Shown: positions 25,217 through 32,312 of the stretch, one piece after another | Layout of the letters: every line of letters starts with the position of its first letter | How positions within the stretch are numbered: the stretch's first letter is position 1 | Assembly: GCF_023276435.1 (NCBI RefSeq) | Contig: NZ_JALLPO010000040.1 | Location: 30,733-94,732, forward strand | Source of the DNA: Sphaerisporangium perillae | Lineage (GTDB): Bacteria > Actinomycetota > Actinomycetes > Streptosporangiales > Streptosporangiaceae | Length of the DNA stretch: 64,000 nucleotides | Direction of reading: 5' to 3' | The notes under the pieces: generated by a model | Databases searched by the model: none | The model's input: only the letters and a program-made list of their open reading frames with translations | Told to the model about the DNA's origin: nothing | Translations under genes and position numbers: made by a program

Positions 25217-25515
25217 AATCGTTCCCTTCCCCCGAATTCCCAGATTCCCTCGGCACCAGCTCTACCTGGTCCAACGCCCACGAACCTGCACCGACTCCCC
25301 ACCGTACGAGGGCGCCGGCACCGCCGTACCACGTCCCGCCGCCGCGGCGCCGGTCTCGCCACCACCAGACCGAACGGAAATGAACCCCGCCCGCCGGGGG
25401 TGGGCGCAGGGAAATGAATCCCGCCCGGCGAAAGCAGACGCTCGGAAACGAACCCCCCGCCCGTCGCGGGTAGGCGCTCGGACATGAACCCCGCCCGCCG
25501 CAGGTAGGCGCTCAT
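25213..25515 (-). CDS. doubtful 100-aa ORF bridging two genes
   Basis: It starts in an ATGA overlap with the FmdB-type gene and stops in a TTGA overlap with the FAD dehydrogenase gene, so ribosomes could pass through all three. The product is low in complexity (AGFMSERLPATGGGFVSERL, then Arg/Gly/Pro-rich) because its first third is encoded by 34-36-bp tandem repeats. No family is recognised. It may be only a readable spacer rather than a functional protein. Confidence 0.25.
   Translation of the reverse strand: MSAYLRRAGFMSERLPATGGGFVSERLLSPGGIHFPAPTPGGRGSFPFGLVVARPAPRRRDVVRRCRRPRTVGSRCRFVGVGPGRAGAEGIWEFGGRERF
25377..25514. repeat. 34-36-bp tandem repeat, four copies
   Basis: Units begin at 25377, 25411, 25445 and 25481 with GAAATGAACCCCGCCCGCC-like sequence and end in a TAGGCGCTCG-like run. 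The last copy abuts the end of the FmdB-type gene. Confidence 0.6.
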
Positions 25516-25886
25516 GGCGGCGCTGATCCGGGAGAGGGGGACGGGTCGCCGGCGCGGAGGGGGGTTTGTTCGTAGCGGCCCTCGTGGGCGAGGACGGGTC
25601 TGCGATCGCCGGCCAGTTCGGGGTGGCGTTCCTCCAGGTCGCGGCGGGCTTCAGCGGTGCGGCGAAGGCCGGCGACGTACTCGCGGTCGGCGCCGTAGGT
25701 GCCCCGCCAGGTCTGCGGCATCATCTCCGGGGGCGGCGGCGTGGCGGCACGGCCCGCCAGCGCGAACCGGCTGGGGATCTTGCCGGTGGCGGCTCCGCAG
25801 TAGGGGCAGTCGGGCAGCGGCGCGGTGAACGACTGGATGACCTCGAAGCGATGCCCGTCCTGGCAGCGCAGATCATAGATGGCCAT
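25512..25886 (-). CDS. FmdB-family zinc-ribbon protein
   Basis: The 124-aa product begins MAIYDLRCQDGHRFEVIQSF and has CPYCGA about 20 residues later, the FmdB zinc-ribbon layout. One knuckle is CxxxH (CQDGH) instead of the usual CxxCG, so the zinc would be held by three Cys and one His, or the site is weakened. The C-terminal 70 residues are Pro-rich and helical and not recognised. FmdB proteins were first named as regulators near formamidase/amidase genes, but a general function is not settled. It lies within the lactonase-alcohol dehydrogenase-FAD dehydrogenase series, 9 bp after the alcohol dehydrogenase gene. Confidence 0.8.
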   Translation of the reverse strand: MAIYDLRCQDGHRFEVIQSFTAPLPDCPYCGAATGKIPSRFALAGRAATPPPPEMMPQTWRGTYGADREYVAGLRRTAEARRDLEERHPELAGDRRPVLAHEGRYEQTPLRAGDPSPSPGSAPP

Positions 25887-25895
25887 GGTGTCACC

Positions 25896-27182
25896 TCACC
25901 ACAATGTGATCGAGCGGGTGAGGATGCCGGATACGTCGTCCTCGCTGACTGGGCGGGGGGCGGTGGCGAGGAGGCGCTGTTGCTTCATGGCGCCTTCGGC
26001 GAGCGCGGGGACGTCGGCCTCGGTGTAGCCGACGCCGCCGATGCCGTTGGGGATGCCGATGTCCTTCATGAGGTTCATCAGGACGCTGGGCAGGAACTCC
26101 GTGAGGTCGTTCGGCTTGGCGGCGGACGGGTCGAGGAGTTCGGCGGCGCGCAGGTGCCGTTCCGGCTGGGCGTCGAAGGTGAACCGGAACGCCTCGGGGG
26201 CGGTGAGCGCGACGGCCATGCCGTGCGGCACCATCGGCTCCTCCTGCGGGTACCCGTCGGGACGGAAGTCCTTGACCCGCCCGGCGATGGGGTAGGCGTT
26301 GGCGTGCGGGATGTGCACGCCCGCGTTGCCGAACCCGAGCCCGGCGAAGGTCGCCGCCAGCGCCATCTCGGCCCTGGCCTGGGCGTCGTCGCCGTGCCGC
26401 ACGGCGGTGCGGAACGATCGCGCGAGCAGGTTCAGTGCCCGTTCTGCCCACATGTCGGCCACCGGGTTGGACCCGCAGTACGGCACGCGTTCCTCGGGCT
26501 TCTTGTGCTCGTAGGAGGTGTAGGGCCGGGCGGTGTAGCTCTCCAGGGCGTGGCAGAGGATGTCCATCCCGGCGGCGGCGGTGACCCCGGCGGGCTGGGT
26601 CATGGTGAGGTCGGGGTCGACGACCGCGAGGACCGGGCGGAGCCGCACGTGGCTGATGCCGCTCTTGACCTTCTGCTCCAGCACGTCAAGGACGCAGACC
26701 GTGGTGCTCTCCGCGCCGGTGCCGGTGGTGGTGGGCACGGCGACCAGGGGTTTGAGCGGCTGGGAGGGGGCCCGGCCGCCGCCCACGGGGGCGTTGACGT
26801 AGTCCATCAGCTCGCCTGGGTTGCTGGTGAGCAGGTTGACGGCCTTGGCGGTGTCGATGCTCGACCCTCCGCCGACGGCGACGAAGGCGTCCCAGGGGCC
26901 GGTGGCGCGGGCGTGCTCGATGGCGGCGAGCAGGCTCTCGTCGGTCGGTTCGACGTGCGCGCCGTCGTACACGCGCGCCTCCATGCCGTACCCGGCGAGC
27001 TGGTCGGCGACGCGCTGCGGCGCGCCGGTGGCGGCGACGCCAGGGTCGGTGACGACTAGGACGCGCCGGACGCCGTACTGGCCGAGGTCGAAGCCGATCT
27101 CGGCGGAGGCGCCGGAGCCGAACTTCAGCATCGGCGCGCCGTAGGTGAAGACGGACTCGGGGTTGCTCGGGGCGGTGTACAC
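25896..27182 (-). CDS. iron-containing alcohol dehydrogenase, hydroxyacid-oxoacid transhydrogenase-like
   Basis: A group III Fe-alcohol dehydrogenase of about 428 aa. The dinucleotide loop is VGGGSSIDTAKAVN, the substrate strand is VAVPTTTGTGAEST, and the metal ligands lie in VVDPDLTM, GMDILCHALESY and IPHANAYPIAG/VPHGMAVAL. The N-terminus (NPESVFTYGAPMLKFGSGAS, then AEIGFDLGQYG) resembles hydroxyacid-oxoacid transhydrogenase, which converts 4-hydroxybutyrate and 2-oxoglutarate to succinic semialdehyde and D-2-hydroxyglutarate. The GTG at 27182 is preferred (AGGAG 8 nt upstream); a GTG at 27200 overlaps the lactonase stop as GTGA and is the alternative. It is probably cotranscribed with the lactonase and the FAD dehydrogenase, which could recycle D-2-hydroxyglutarate. 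Confidence 0.87.
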   Translation of the reverse strand: MYTAPSNPESVFTYGAPMLKFGSGASAEIGFDLGQYGVRRVLVVTDPGVAATGAPQRVADQLAGYGMEARVYDGAHVEPTDESLLAAIEHARATGPWDAFVAVGGGSSIDTAKAVNLLTSNPGELMDYVNAPVGGGRAPSQPLKPLVAVPTTTGTGAESTTVCVLDVLEQKVKSGISHVRLRPVLAVVDPDLTMTQPAGVTAAAGMDILCHALESYTARPYTSYEHKKPEERVPYCGSNPVADMWAERALNLLARSFRTAVRHGDDAQARAEMALAATFAGLGFGNAGVHIPHANAYPIAGRVKDFRPDGYPQEEPMVPHGMAVALTAPEAFRFTFDAQPERHLRAAELLDPSAAKPNDLTEFLPSVLMNLMKDIGIPNGIGGVGYTEADVPALAEGAMKQQRLLATAPRPVSEDDVSGILTRSITLW

Positions 27183-27196
27183 GGCCTCGTCTCCTG

Positions 27197-27997
27197 TCAC
27201 TTGTAGAAGCCGTCGGGTGCAGTGCGCATGGAGCGCAGTTGCTCCGCGTCGTGGCCGAAGATCACGTTCGCGCCGGTCCGCTCGGCGATGCCGCGGATCT
27301 TCTCGACGGAGGCGTACCAGGCGCCGAGGTCGTTGACGATGGCCGCGGGCGTGGCGGGCGGGCCGTAGGAGTCGCCCATGTAGACGGCGTCGGAGGTGAA
27401 GATCATGGTGCCGCTCTCGGGCAGGTCGACGCGCATGGCCATGGTGCCGGGGGTGTGTCCGGGCGCCTCGATGAGGGTGACCCCGGGCAGGATCTCGGTG
27501 TCCCCGGAGACGGTCTCGAAGTCCAGGCCCTGGTAGTCGGCCTTCAGGTGGGCCCCGGTGAACGCGCCCTCGTAGCCGAAGGCGAAGTCCTTCTCCTTGT
27601 CGTTGCAGACGAGGCGGGCCCCGCTGCCGGCGAAGGTCCGGACGTTCCCGGCGTGGTCGAAGTGCAGGTGTGACAGCACCACGTAGTCGAGGTTCTCGGG
27701 GCTCACGCCGAGCCTGCCGAGCTGGGCGTCGAGGTACTGCTCGTCGGAGACCTGGTCGTAGGGGAAGAACTCCTGGAGCCCGGTCGGCACCCAGCGGGTC
27801 TCCCAGTCGCGGGGGCAGCTGGTGTCCCAGAGCAGCGTGCCTTCGTCGGTCTCGACGAGGACGGCGTGGGTGGTGCACGGGTACCACTCGACCGGCTTGT
27901 CCCGCTCGGACCGGGGCCTGATCGTGCGGCCCGGCTTGAGCAGCAGCCAGGTGAGGTCGCAGCTCATGGCTCCGCAGTCGAGGACATGCAACTTCAT
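27197..27997 (-). CDS. MBL-fold lactonase (AttM/BlcC or quorum-quenching type)
   Basis: The metallo-beta-lactamase signature is LSHLHFDHAGNV (HxHxDH), with further ligands His in EAPGHTPGTMA, Asp in FTSDAVYMGDSY and His in FGHDAEQL. The N-terminus (KLHVLDCGAMSCDLTWLLLK and the loop ending AVLVETDEGTLLWDTS) matches N-acyl-homoserine-lactonase/AttM-type enzymes, which open homoserine lactones or gamma-butyrolactone. The ATG at 27997 is preferred because GGAGG lies 7 nt upstream. It is the first gene of an operon read away from a divergent GntR gene; an operator palindrome lies in the gap. The next gene suggests that the opened product is oxidised, so a catabolic lactonase is more likely than a signal quencher. 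Confidence 0.85.
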   Translation of the reverse strand: MKLHVLDCGAMSCDLTWLLLKPGRTIRPRSERDKPVEWYPCTTHAVLVETDEGTLLWDTSCPRDWETRWVPTGLQEFFPYDQVSDEQYLDAQLGRLGVSPENLDYVVLSHLHFDHAGNVRTFAGSGARLVCNDKEKDFAFGYEGAFTGAHLKADYQGLDFETVSGDTEILPGVTLIEAPGHTPGTMAMRVDLPESGTMIFTSDAVYMGDSYGPPATPAAIVNDLGAWYASVEKIRGIAERTGANVIFGHDAEQLRSMRTAPDGFYK

Positions 27998-28040
27998 GAC
28001 CATTCCTCCACCTTGCCCGGTTAACGCCAGATTTCAGAAT

Positions 28041-28066
28041 TTGGCATGTAGCATGCTGCATGTCAA
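28041..28066. promoter_or_regulatory. GntR-type operator palindrome
   Basis: A 26-bp imperfect palindrome centred on AGCATGCT, with half sites TTGGCATGT and GCATGTCAA; 22 of 26 positions match the reverse complement. It lies in the 142-bp gap between the divergent lactonase and GntR genes and overlaps AT-rich sequence suited to a promoter. Autoregulation and control of the lactonase operon are expected. Confidence 0.62.
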
Positions 28067-28139
28067 TTTTTCGAGCTACCGGCGCTCTTCCAGCGGTAGA
28101 GTCCTTAACCGTCGAGTCGAAGCGGAAAGGTCCCCCCCG

Positions 28140-28868
28140 GTGCGAACGGTCGGCGGCACGTCAAGCCTCACTGAGCAGGTGATCGAGGCCGTCCGCGAGG
28201 CGATCCACTCCGGCGAGCTCCGCCCTGGCGAGCTGTATTCGGTGTACCAACTGGCCGCGCAGCTCAACGTGTCGCGCACCCCGGTACGCGAGGCCATGCT
28301 CCGGCTGGCCGAGGCCGGCATGGTGCGCTTCGAGCGCAGCCGGGGCTTCCGGGTGCTGCGGCGCGACCCGAAGGAGATCGCCGAGGTCTTCCAGCTCCGG
28401 CTGCTGCTGGAGGTGCCCGCCGCGCGCCTCGCCGCCCGCAGGGCCGATCCGGCGCTCATCGAGGCGATGCGCGTGGAGCTGGCCGCGATGCGCGCCGCCG
28501 CCGGCGACCAGGACGAGCCGCTCTTCATGCGCCACGACCGCGCCTTCCACGACCTGCTGCTGAACGCGGGCGCAAACCGCAAGCTCGTCGGCATCGTCGA
28601 AAACCTGCGCGACGCCACGATGACGCTCGGCGCCTCCACCGTCGACCGCTCCCGGTCGCTCACCGACATCGCCGCCGAGCACGAGCCCATCCTGGCCGCG
28701 CTGGAGGCCCGCGACGCCGAGGCGGCGGCCGAGGCGATGCGGGCGCACGTCACCCACACCGGCGAGCTGCTGCTCGTCCAGGTCTCCACCGAGAACGGCG
28801 TCCCCGCCGACCCCGAGGACATCGACCTCATCCACGACCCGGGGATCGCGGACGCCGACGCGCGCTGA
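28140..28868 (+). CDS. GntR-family (FCD/FadR subfamily) transcriptional regulator
   Basis: GTG start with GGAAAGG upstream; 242 aa. The winged-helix part is TEQVIEAVREAIHSGELRPG, LYSVYQLAAQLNVSRTPVRE, AMLRLAEAGMVRFERSRGFR, the standard GntR DNA-binding domain. The FCD ligand domain carries metal-site residues in RHDRAFHDLLLNAG (Asp and His) and in the later AAEHEPILAALEARD and MRAHVTHTG (His residues). FCD regulators usually bind small carboxylic acids and release DNA. It is divergent from the lactonase operon and probably represses both through the palindrome at 28041-28066. The likely inducer is a hydroxy acid or dicarboxylate of the pathway. Confidence 0.88.
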   Translation: MRTVGGTSSLTEQVIEAVREAIHSGELRPGELYSVYQLAAQLNVSRTPVREAMLRLAEAGMVRFERSRGFRVLRRDPKEIAEVFQLRLLLEVPAARLAARRADPALIEAMRVELAAMRAAAGDQDEPLFMRHDRAFHDLLLNAGANRKLVGIVENLRDATMTLGASTVDRSRSLTDIAAEHEPILAALEARDAEAAAEAMRAHVTHTGELLLVQVSTENGVPADPEDIDLIHDPGIADADAR

Positions 28869-28970
28869 CGTCAACGTCGACCGCTTCCGCGCCTGACGTC
28901 AACGTCGACCTCTTCCGCACCTTCCGTGAAAGTCGACCGGCACCTGACGTGAACGCCGGCCGCTTCCGCC
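28866..28970. repeat. 28-bp degenerate tandem repeat, about four copies
   Basis: Copies of TGACGTCAACGTCGACC begin at 28866 and 28894; weaker ones lie near 28922 and at 28945. The first overlaps the GntR stop codon. Each includes a TGACGTCA-like palindrome. 28970-29046 has nothing recognised. Confidence 0.5.
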
Positions 28971-29046
28971 GATCGGATCGCCGAAGGTCGGCGATGCAGC
29001 CGGCGGAGACGGCCATCCGCTGTCGGTAGCGGTAGCGCGGAATGGG

Positions 29047-29394
29047 TCAGTAGCGGTAGCGCAGAACGGGAAGGACATCGTCGAACGCGGCCTCGTCCCC
29101 CGAGTTCCACGCGCGGGCCCCGCGCTTCAGTCGCGCCTTGTCGGCGGCGCGGATGCCCCTGAGGGCGCTTCGGTAGGCACCTTCGTTACGGCACAGCCCA
29201 CAGCAGCAGTCGGGCACTCCGGTCCAGCGGAATTCCCAGTAGCAGCGTCCACGGGCTGCGGCGGCGAGGTCCTCGGCGAGGCTCGCGGGAAGGTCGCAGG
29301 GATGGCGGCCGCTGTGGCGGTGACAGGCCTGGCGGGCCAAGTCGCCGTGCCAGAGCTTGATGATGAGAGGTTTGGTCTTGTCGGTGCGGGACAC
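29047..29394 (-). CDS. conserved small Cys/His-rich actinobacterial protein
   Basis: A GTG start is used (VSRTDKTKPLIIKLWHGD) because it begins the part that looks conserved; GGAGG lies 10 nt upstream. The 115-aa product has His and Cys in pairs (RQACHRHSGRHPCDLP, RCYWEFRWTGVPDCCCGLC), suggesting a bound metal. Small proteins starting SRTDKTKP with a CDLP motif are, as far as I recall, common uncharacterised products in actinomycete genomes. No function is assigned. The open frame extends 25 codons upstream with less protein-like content. It stands alone between repeats. Confidence 0.6.
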   Translation of the reverse strand: MSRTDKTKPLIIKLWHGDLARQACHRHSGRHPCDLPASLAEDLAAAARGRCYWEFRWTGVPDCCCGLCRNEGAYRSALRGIRAADKARLKRGARAWNSGDEAAFDDVLPVLRYRY

Positions 29395-29540
29395 AGGTGT
29401 GACGCCTCCGGGGCCGGTCGGCGCGCCGTACCCGGAAAGGGCACGGCTGACGCCGTAGCTCGGTGGCATCGCGTGGTCGCCGCAAGGCAGGGTCCTTCCG
29501 TTGGAGGCTCCGCCTCATCAGGATGACTCACTCGACGGGT

Positions 29541-29712
29541 TTTCTCCATGGCCGGACGCCGATCCGCCACTCCACGACCGCACTCTCTCCATTGCCGGAC
29601 GCCGATCCGCCACTCCACGACCGCACTCTCTCCATTGCCGGACGCCGATCCGCCACTCCACGACCGCACTCTCTCCATGGCTGGACGCCGATCCGCCACT
29701 CCACGGCCGCAC
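29541..29712. repeat. 43-bp minisatellite, four contiguous copies
   Basis: Units begin at 29554, 29597, 29640 and 29683. The unit starts GGACGCCGATCCGCCACTCC and ends CTCTCCATTGCC. The copies are almost identical and have no spacers, so this is a tandem array and not a CRISPR. Several frames on both strands stay open through it. Confidence 0.85.
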
Positions 29713-29800
29713 CTCGTCAGGCATTTCATCGACGCCGGCAAGCCTGTCGCGCTCTGCCACGGCCCGCTCGTTCGTGAAGCCGCTCAAGGTCGCGGCCGTC
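29701..29800 (+). pseudogene. DJ-1/PfpI-family fragment
   Basis: Directly after the minisatellite the + strand reads HLVRHFIDAGKPVALCHGPL, matching the nucleophile region of DJ-1/PfpI proteins (usual form GKPvAaICHGP). Nothing before or after it belongs to that family. A remnant left between the array and the acyl-CoA synthetase gene is likely. Confidence 0.42.
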
Positions 29801-29808
29801 GGGTTCGG

Positions 29809-31542
29809 CTAGCTGGTCGGGGCCGGCCGGCCTCGATCGGATTCGGCGCGGGGGAAGTCGGTGTCGTGGTACTCGCCGGCGGGGCGGTCGTCCTCCTCCG
29901 CGTGCTTGATCCGCTCGCCGTCGCGCAGCTCCACCCGGCGGATCTTGCCGGAGATCGTCTTGGGCAGCTCGGCGAACTCCAGCCGCCGCACCCGCTTGAA
30001 CGGCGCCAGGTGCTCCCTGCAGTGCGCGAAGATCGCCTCCGCCGTCGCGGCCGTGGGCTGCCATCCCGCCGCCAGGACGACGTACGCCTTGGGCACCGAG
30101 AGCCGCACCGGGTCCGGCGAGGGGACGACGGCGGCCTCGGCGACCGCCTCGTGCTCGATCAGCACGCTTTCGAGCTCGAACGGGGAGATGCGGTAGTCGG
30201 ACGCCTTGAAGACGTCGTCGGTACGCCCGACGTAGGTGATGTAGCCGTCGGCGTCCCGCGAGCCGATGTCGCCGGTGTGGTAGTAGCCGCCCGCCATGGC
30301 CTCGGCGGTGCGCTCGGCGTCGCCGTGGTAGCCGGCGGTCAGCCCGAGCGGGCGGTGCGCCAGGTCCAAGCAGATCTCGCCCTCGTCCGCCGGCTCGCCG
30401 GTGAGCGGGTCGACCAGGACGACGCGGTACCCCGGCGCGGGGCGTCCCATCGCTCCCGGCTTGACGGGCTGGCCGGGGGTGTTGGCCACCTGCACGGTGG
30501 TCTCGGTCTGCCCGAAGCCGTCGCGGATCGTCACGCCCCAGGCCGCGCGGACCTGGTCGATTACCTCGGGGTTGAGCGGCTCTCCCGCGCTCACCACGTT
30601 GCGCGGCGGGGTGCGCAGCCCGCTCAGGTCGGCCTGGATGAGCATCCGCCACACCGTGGGAGGGGCGCAGAAGCCGCTGACCCCGCAGCGGTCGAGCTCG
30701 CGCAGCAGCCGCGCCCGGTCGAAGCGGGTGTAGTTGAAGACGAACACGCACGCCTGGGCGTTCCACGGGGCGAACACGTTGCTCCAGGCGTGCTTGGCCC
30801 ATCCCGGCGAGGAGATGTTCAGATGCACGTCGCCGGGGCGCAGCCCGATCCAGTACATGGTGGACAGGTGGCCGACCGGGTAGGAGGCGTGCGTGTGCTC
30901 CACCAGCTTGGGCCGCGCCGTCGTCCCGGAGGTGAAGTAGAGCAACAGCGGGTCGTCGGCGGCGGTCGGGGCGTCCGGCACGAAGGCCGGGTCGGCGCCG
31001 TAGGCGCCGGCGTAGTCCAGCCAGCCCTCCACCGGCCCGCCGACGGCGACCCGGGTGTAGTCGCCGGGGACGCCGTCGAACTTGGCGGCGCCGCCCGCGC
31101 CGGCCACCACGTGCCGCGCGCCGCCGCGCTCGACCCGGTCGCGCAGGTCGGCGGGTCCGAGGAGCGGCGTCGTGGGGATCAGGACCGCGCCCAGCTTCAT
31201 CGCCGCCAGGATCGTCTCCCACAGCTCGACCTGGTTGCCGAGCATCAGCACCAGCCGGTCGCCGCGCCGCACACCCTGGGCGCGCAGCCAGTTCGCGACC
31301 TGGCCCGAACGGCGGGACAGCTCGGCGAAGGACAGCCGCTGCTCGGACCCGTCCTCCTCGACGATCCACAGCGCCGGGTCGTCGTTGCCCTCCGCGATCG
31401 CGTCGAACCAGTCGAGAGCCCAGTTGAAGTCGGTCAGCGCCGGCCACTCGAACTTCTCGTAGGCGGTGATGTAGTCGTCGTGATGGGCCACCAGGAAGTC
31501 GCGAGCCGCTCGGAACACCGCCGTACCGTCGGCCTGGGTCAT
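29809..31542 (-). CDS. AMP-forming acyl-CoA synthetase (medium-chain/acetyl-CoA synthetase-like)
   Basis: Start ATG at 31542 (MTQADGTAVF) with AAGGAGGC upstream. ANL-superfamily motifs are complete: P-loop YFTSGTTARPK, aromatic and ATP motifs GFGQTETT, the hinge region GYYHTGDIGSRDADGYITYV, GRTDDVFKASDYRI, and the catalytic Lys in KTISGKIRR. The segment DFNWALDWFDAIAEGN is typical of the medium-chain acyl-CoA synthetase branch. The enzyme activates a carboxylic acid to its CoA thioester in the cytosol. It lies 0.9 kb from the GntR gene and may serve the same catabolic island (for example for terpene or lactone-derived acids), but it has its own leader. Confidence 0.88.
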   Translation of the reverse strand: MTQADGTAVFRAARDFLVAHHDDYITAYEKFEWPALTDFNWALDWFDAIAEGNDDPALWIVEEDGSEQRLSFAELSRRSGQVANWLRAQGVRRGDRLVLMLGNQVELWETILAAMKLGAVLIPTTPLLGPADLRDRVERGGARHVVAGAGGAAKFDGVPGDYTRVAVGGPVEGWLDYAGAYGADPAFVPDAPTAADDPLLLYFTSGTTARPKLVEHTHASYPVGHLSTMYWIGLRPGDVHLNISSPGWAKHAWSNVFAPWNAQACVFVFNYTRFDRARLLRELDRCGVSGFCAPPTVWRMLIQADLSGLRTPPRNVVSAGEPLNPEVIDQVRAAWGVTIRDGFGQTETTVQVANTPGQPVKPGAMGRPAPGYRVVLVDPLTGEPADEGEICLDLAHRPLGLTAGYHGDAERTAEAMAGGYYHTGDIGSRDADGYITYVGRTDDVFKASDYRISPFELESVLIEHEAVAEAAVVPSPDPVRLSVPKAYVVLAAGWQPTAATAEAIFAHCREHLAPFKRVRRLEFAELPKTISGKIRRVELRDGERIKHAEEDDRPAGEYHDTDFPRAESDRGRPAPTS

Positions 31543-31621
31543 GCCGCCTCCTTCTAGGCTTCTCGTACCGCCTCCACAGGATCGACCCGATCCAGCCGTC
31601 ACGCTACCGTTCACCGAGACA

Positions 31622-31895
31622 TCAGTGGGTCTCGGTGATTCGCCCGTTGCGGGGGAAGGTCCCTGTCTTATACGCCCCTGGTGGGGTGATGCAGGGTAGA
31701 CGTTTCACAGCCACCTGCCCCGCTGGGCGGGGTCTTACGGTCAGCTCGACGTCCGTTTCACATCTCCGGGCCACTCCCGGCGATGAAGCGCGGGCCAGCC
31801 GCCGGTTGCGGATCATGCCGGACACGTTGAGGTCTTCGACCACCACCGTGCCGTACTCACGCGCCAGACCGGTGGTGAGCTTGTGAACGGCGTCG
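31622..31895 (-). pseudogene. IS200/IS605-type tnpB (OrfB) remnant
   Basis: The minus strand reads HKLTTGLAREYGTVVVEDLN, then VSGMIRNRRLARA, the RuvC-like catalytic region (Glu in VVEDLN) of TnpB/IS1341 proteins. It then jumps to RPRPAGQVAVKRLP and TGTFPRNGRITETH, which resembles the usual C-terminal tail of actinomycete TnpB. About 80 residues between them, including the zinc ribbon, are missing. The N-terminal half is absent as well. An internally deleted, inactive copy. Confidence 0.65.
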
Positions 31896-32113
31896 GCCTG
31901 GCGGCCTACCTGATCGCCGCGATACTCCTGGGCGGTGGGCCCGGGAGCGGGTCACTGTGGGACTGGCCGGTCGCCACCTCCCCGCACCCGGTCACCTGGA
32001 TCGTCCCGGTGTCTGCCCTGGTCATCGGCCTGGCCGCGCCGATGCTCGGACTGGGGCCGCGGCTTCCTATTCCCGGGTTACCATCGAAAGAGAGGAAGCG
32101 ATCGAACGCCTGA
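31883..32113 (+). CDS. doubtful small membrane ORF
   Basis: A 76-aa frame starting at a GTG in MNGVGLAAYLIAAILLGGG, with a second hydrophobic stretch WIVPVSALVIGLAAPMLGLG. There is no clear ribosome site and it starts inside the tnpB remnant. It could be a real two-helix protein or the surviving part of a longer one. 32114-32197 has no recognised feature. Confidence 0.27.
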   Translation: MNGVGLAAYLIAAILLGGGPGSGSLWDWPVATSPHPVTWIVPVSALVIGLAAPMLGLGPRLPIPGLPSKERKRSNA

Positions 32114-32197
32114 ACGCCTTTGGCCTCGCGGCGCCACTCCCCGCTGAGCGGCGCTTGGACCCGGCCCTGCGCATGGCCGACCGCTTCCTCCGTTTGC

Positions 32198-32312
32198 GGA
32201 GGCTTCAGGCATCCCCCGTTTCGTGGAGGCTTTCGGTTCCCCCGCTCGTGGAGGCCTTCAGGTCCCCCCGCTCATGGCGGCTTCAGGTCCCCCCGCTCAT
32301 GGCGGCTTCAGG
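32198..32312. repeat. 25-27-bp tandem repeat, five and a half copies
   Basis: Units begin at 32198, 32225, 32250, 32276 and 32301 and read GGCGGCTTCAGGTCCCCCCG followed by CTCAT. The last partial copy contains the stop codon of the PPOX gene. Confidence 0.7.

Noticed and set aside
25896..28061. 721-codon continuous frame joining alcohol dehydrogenase and lactonase regions
   Set aside because: The upstream half is a shadow of the lactonase gene in another frame; the dehydrogenase start lies near 27182-27200.
29541..29712. CRISPR array
   Set aside because: The 43-bp units are contiguous with no unique spacers, and no cas genes are present.
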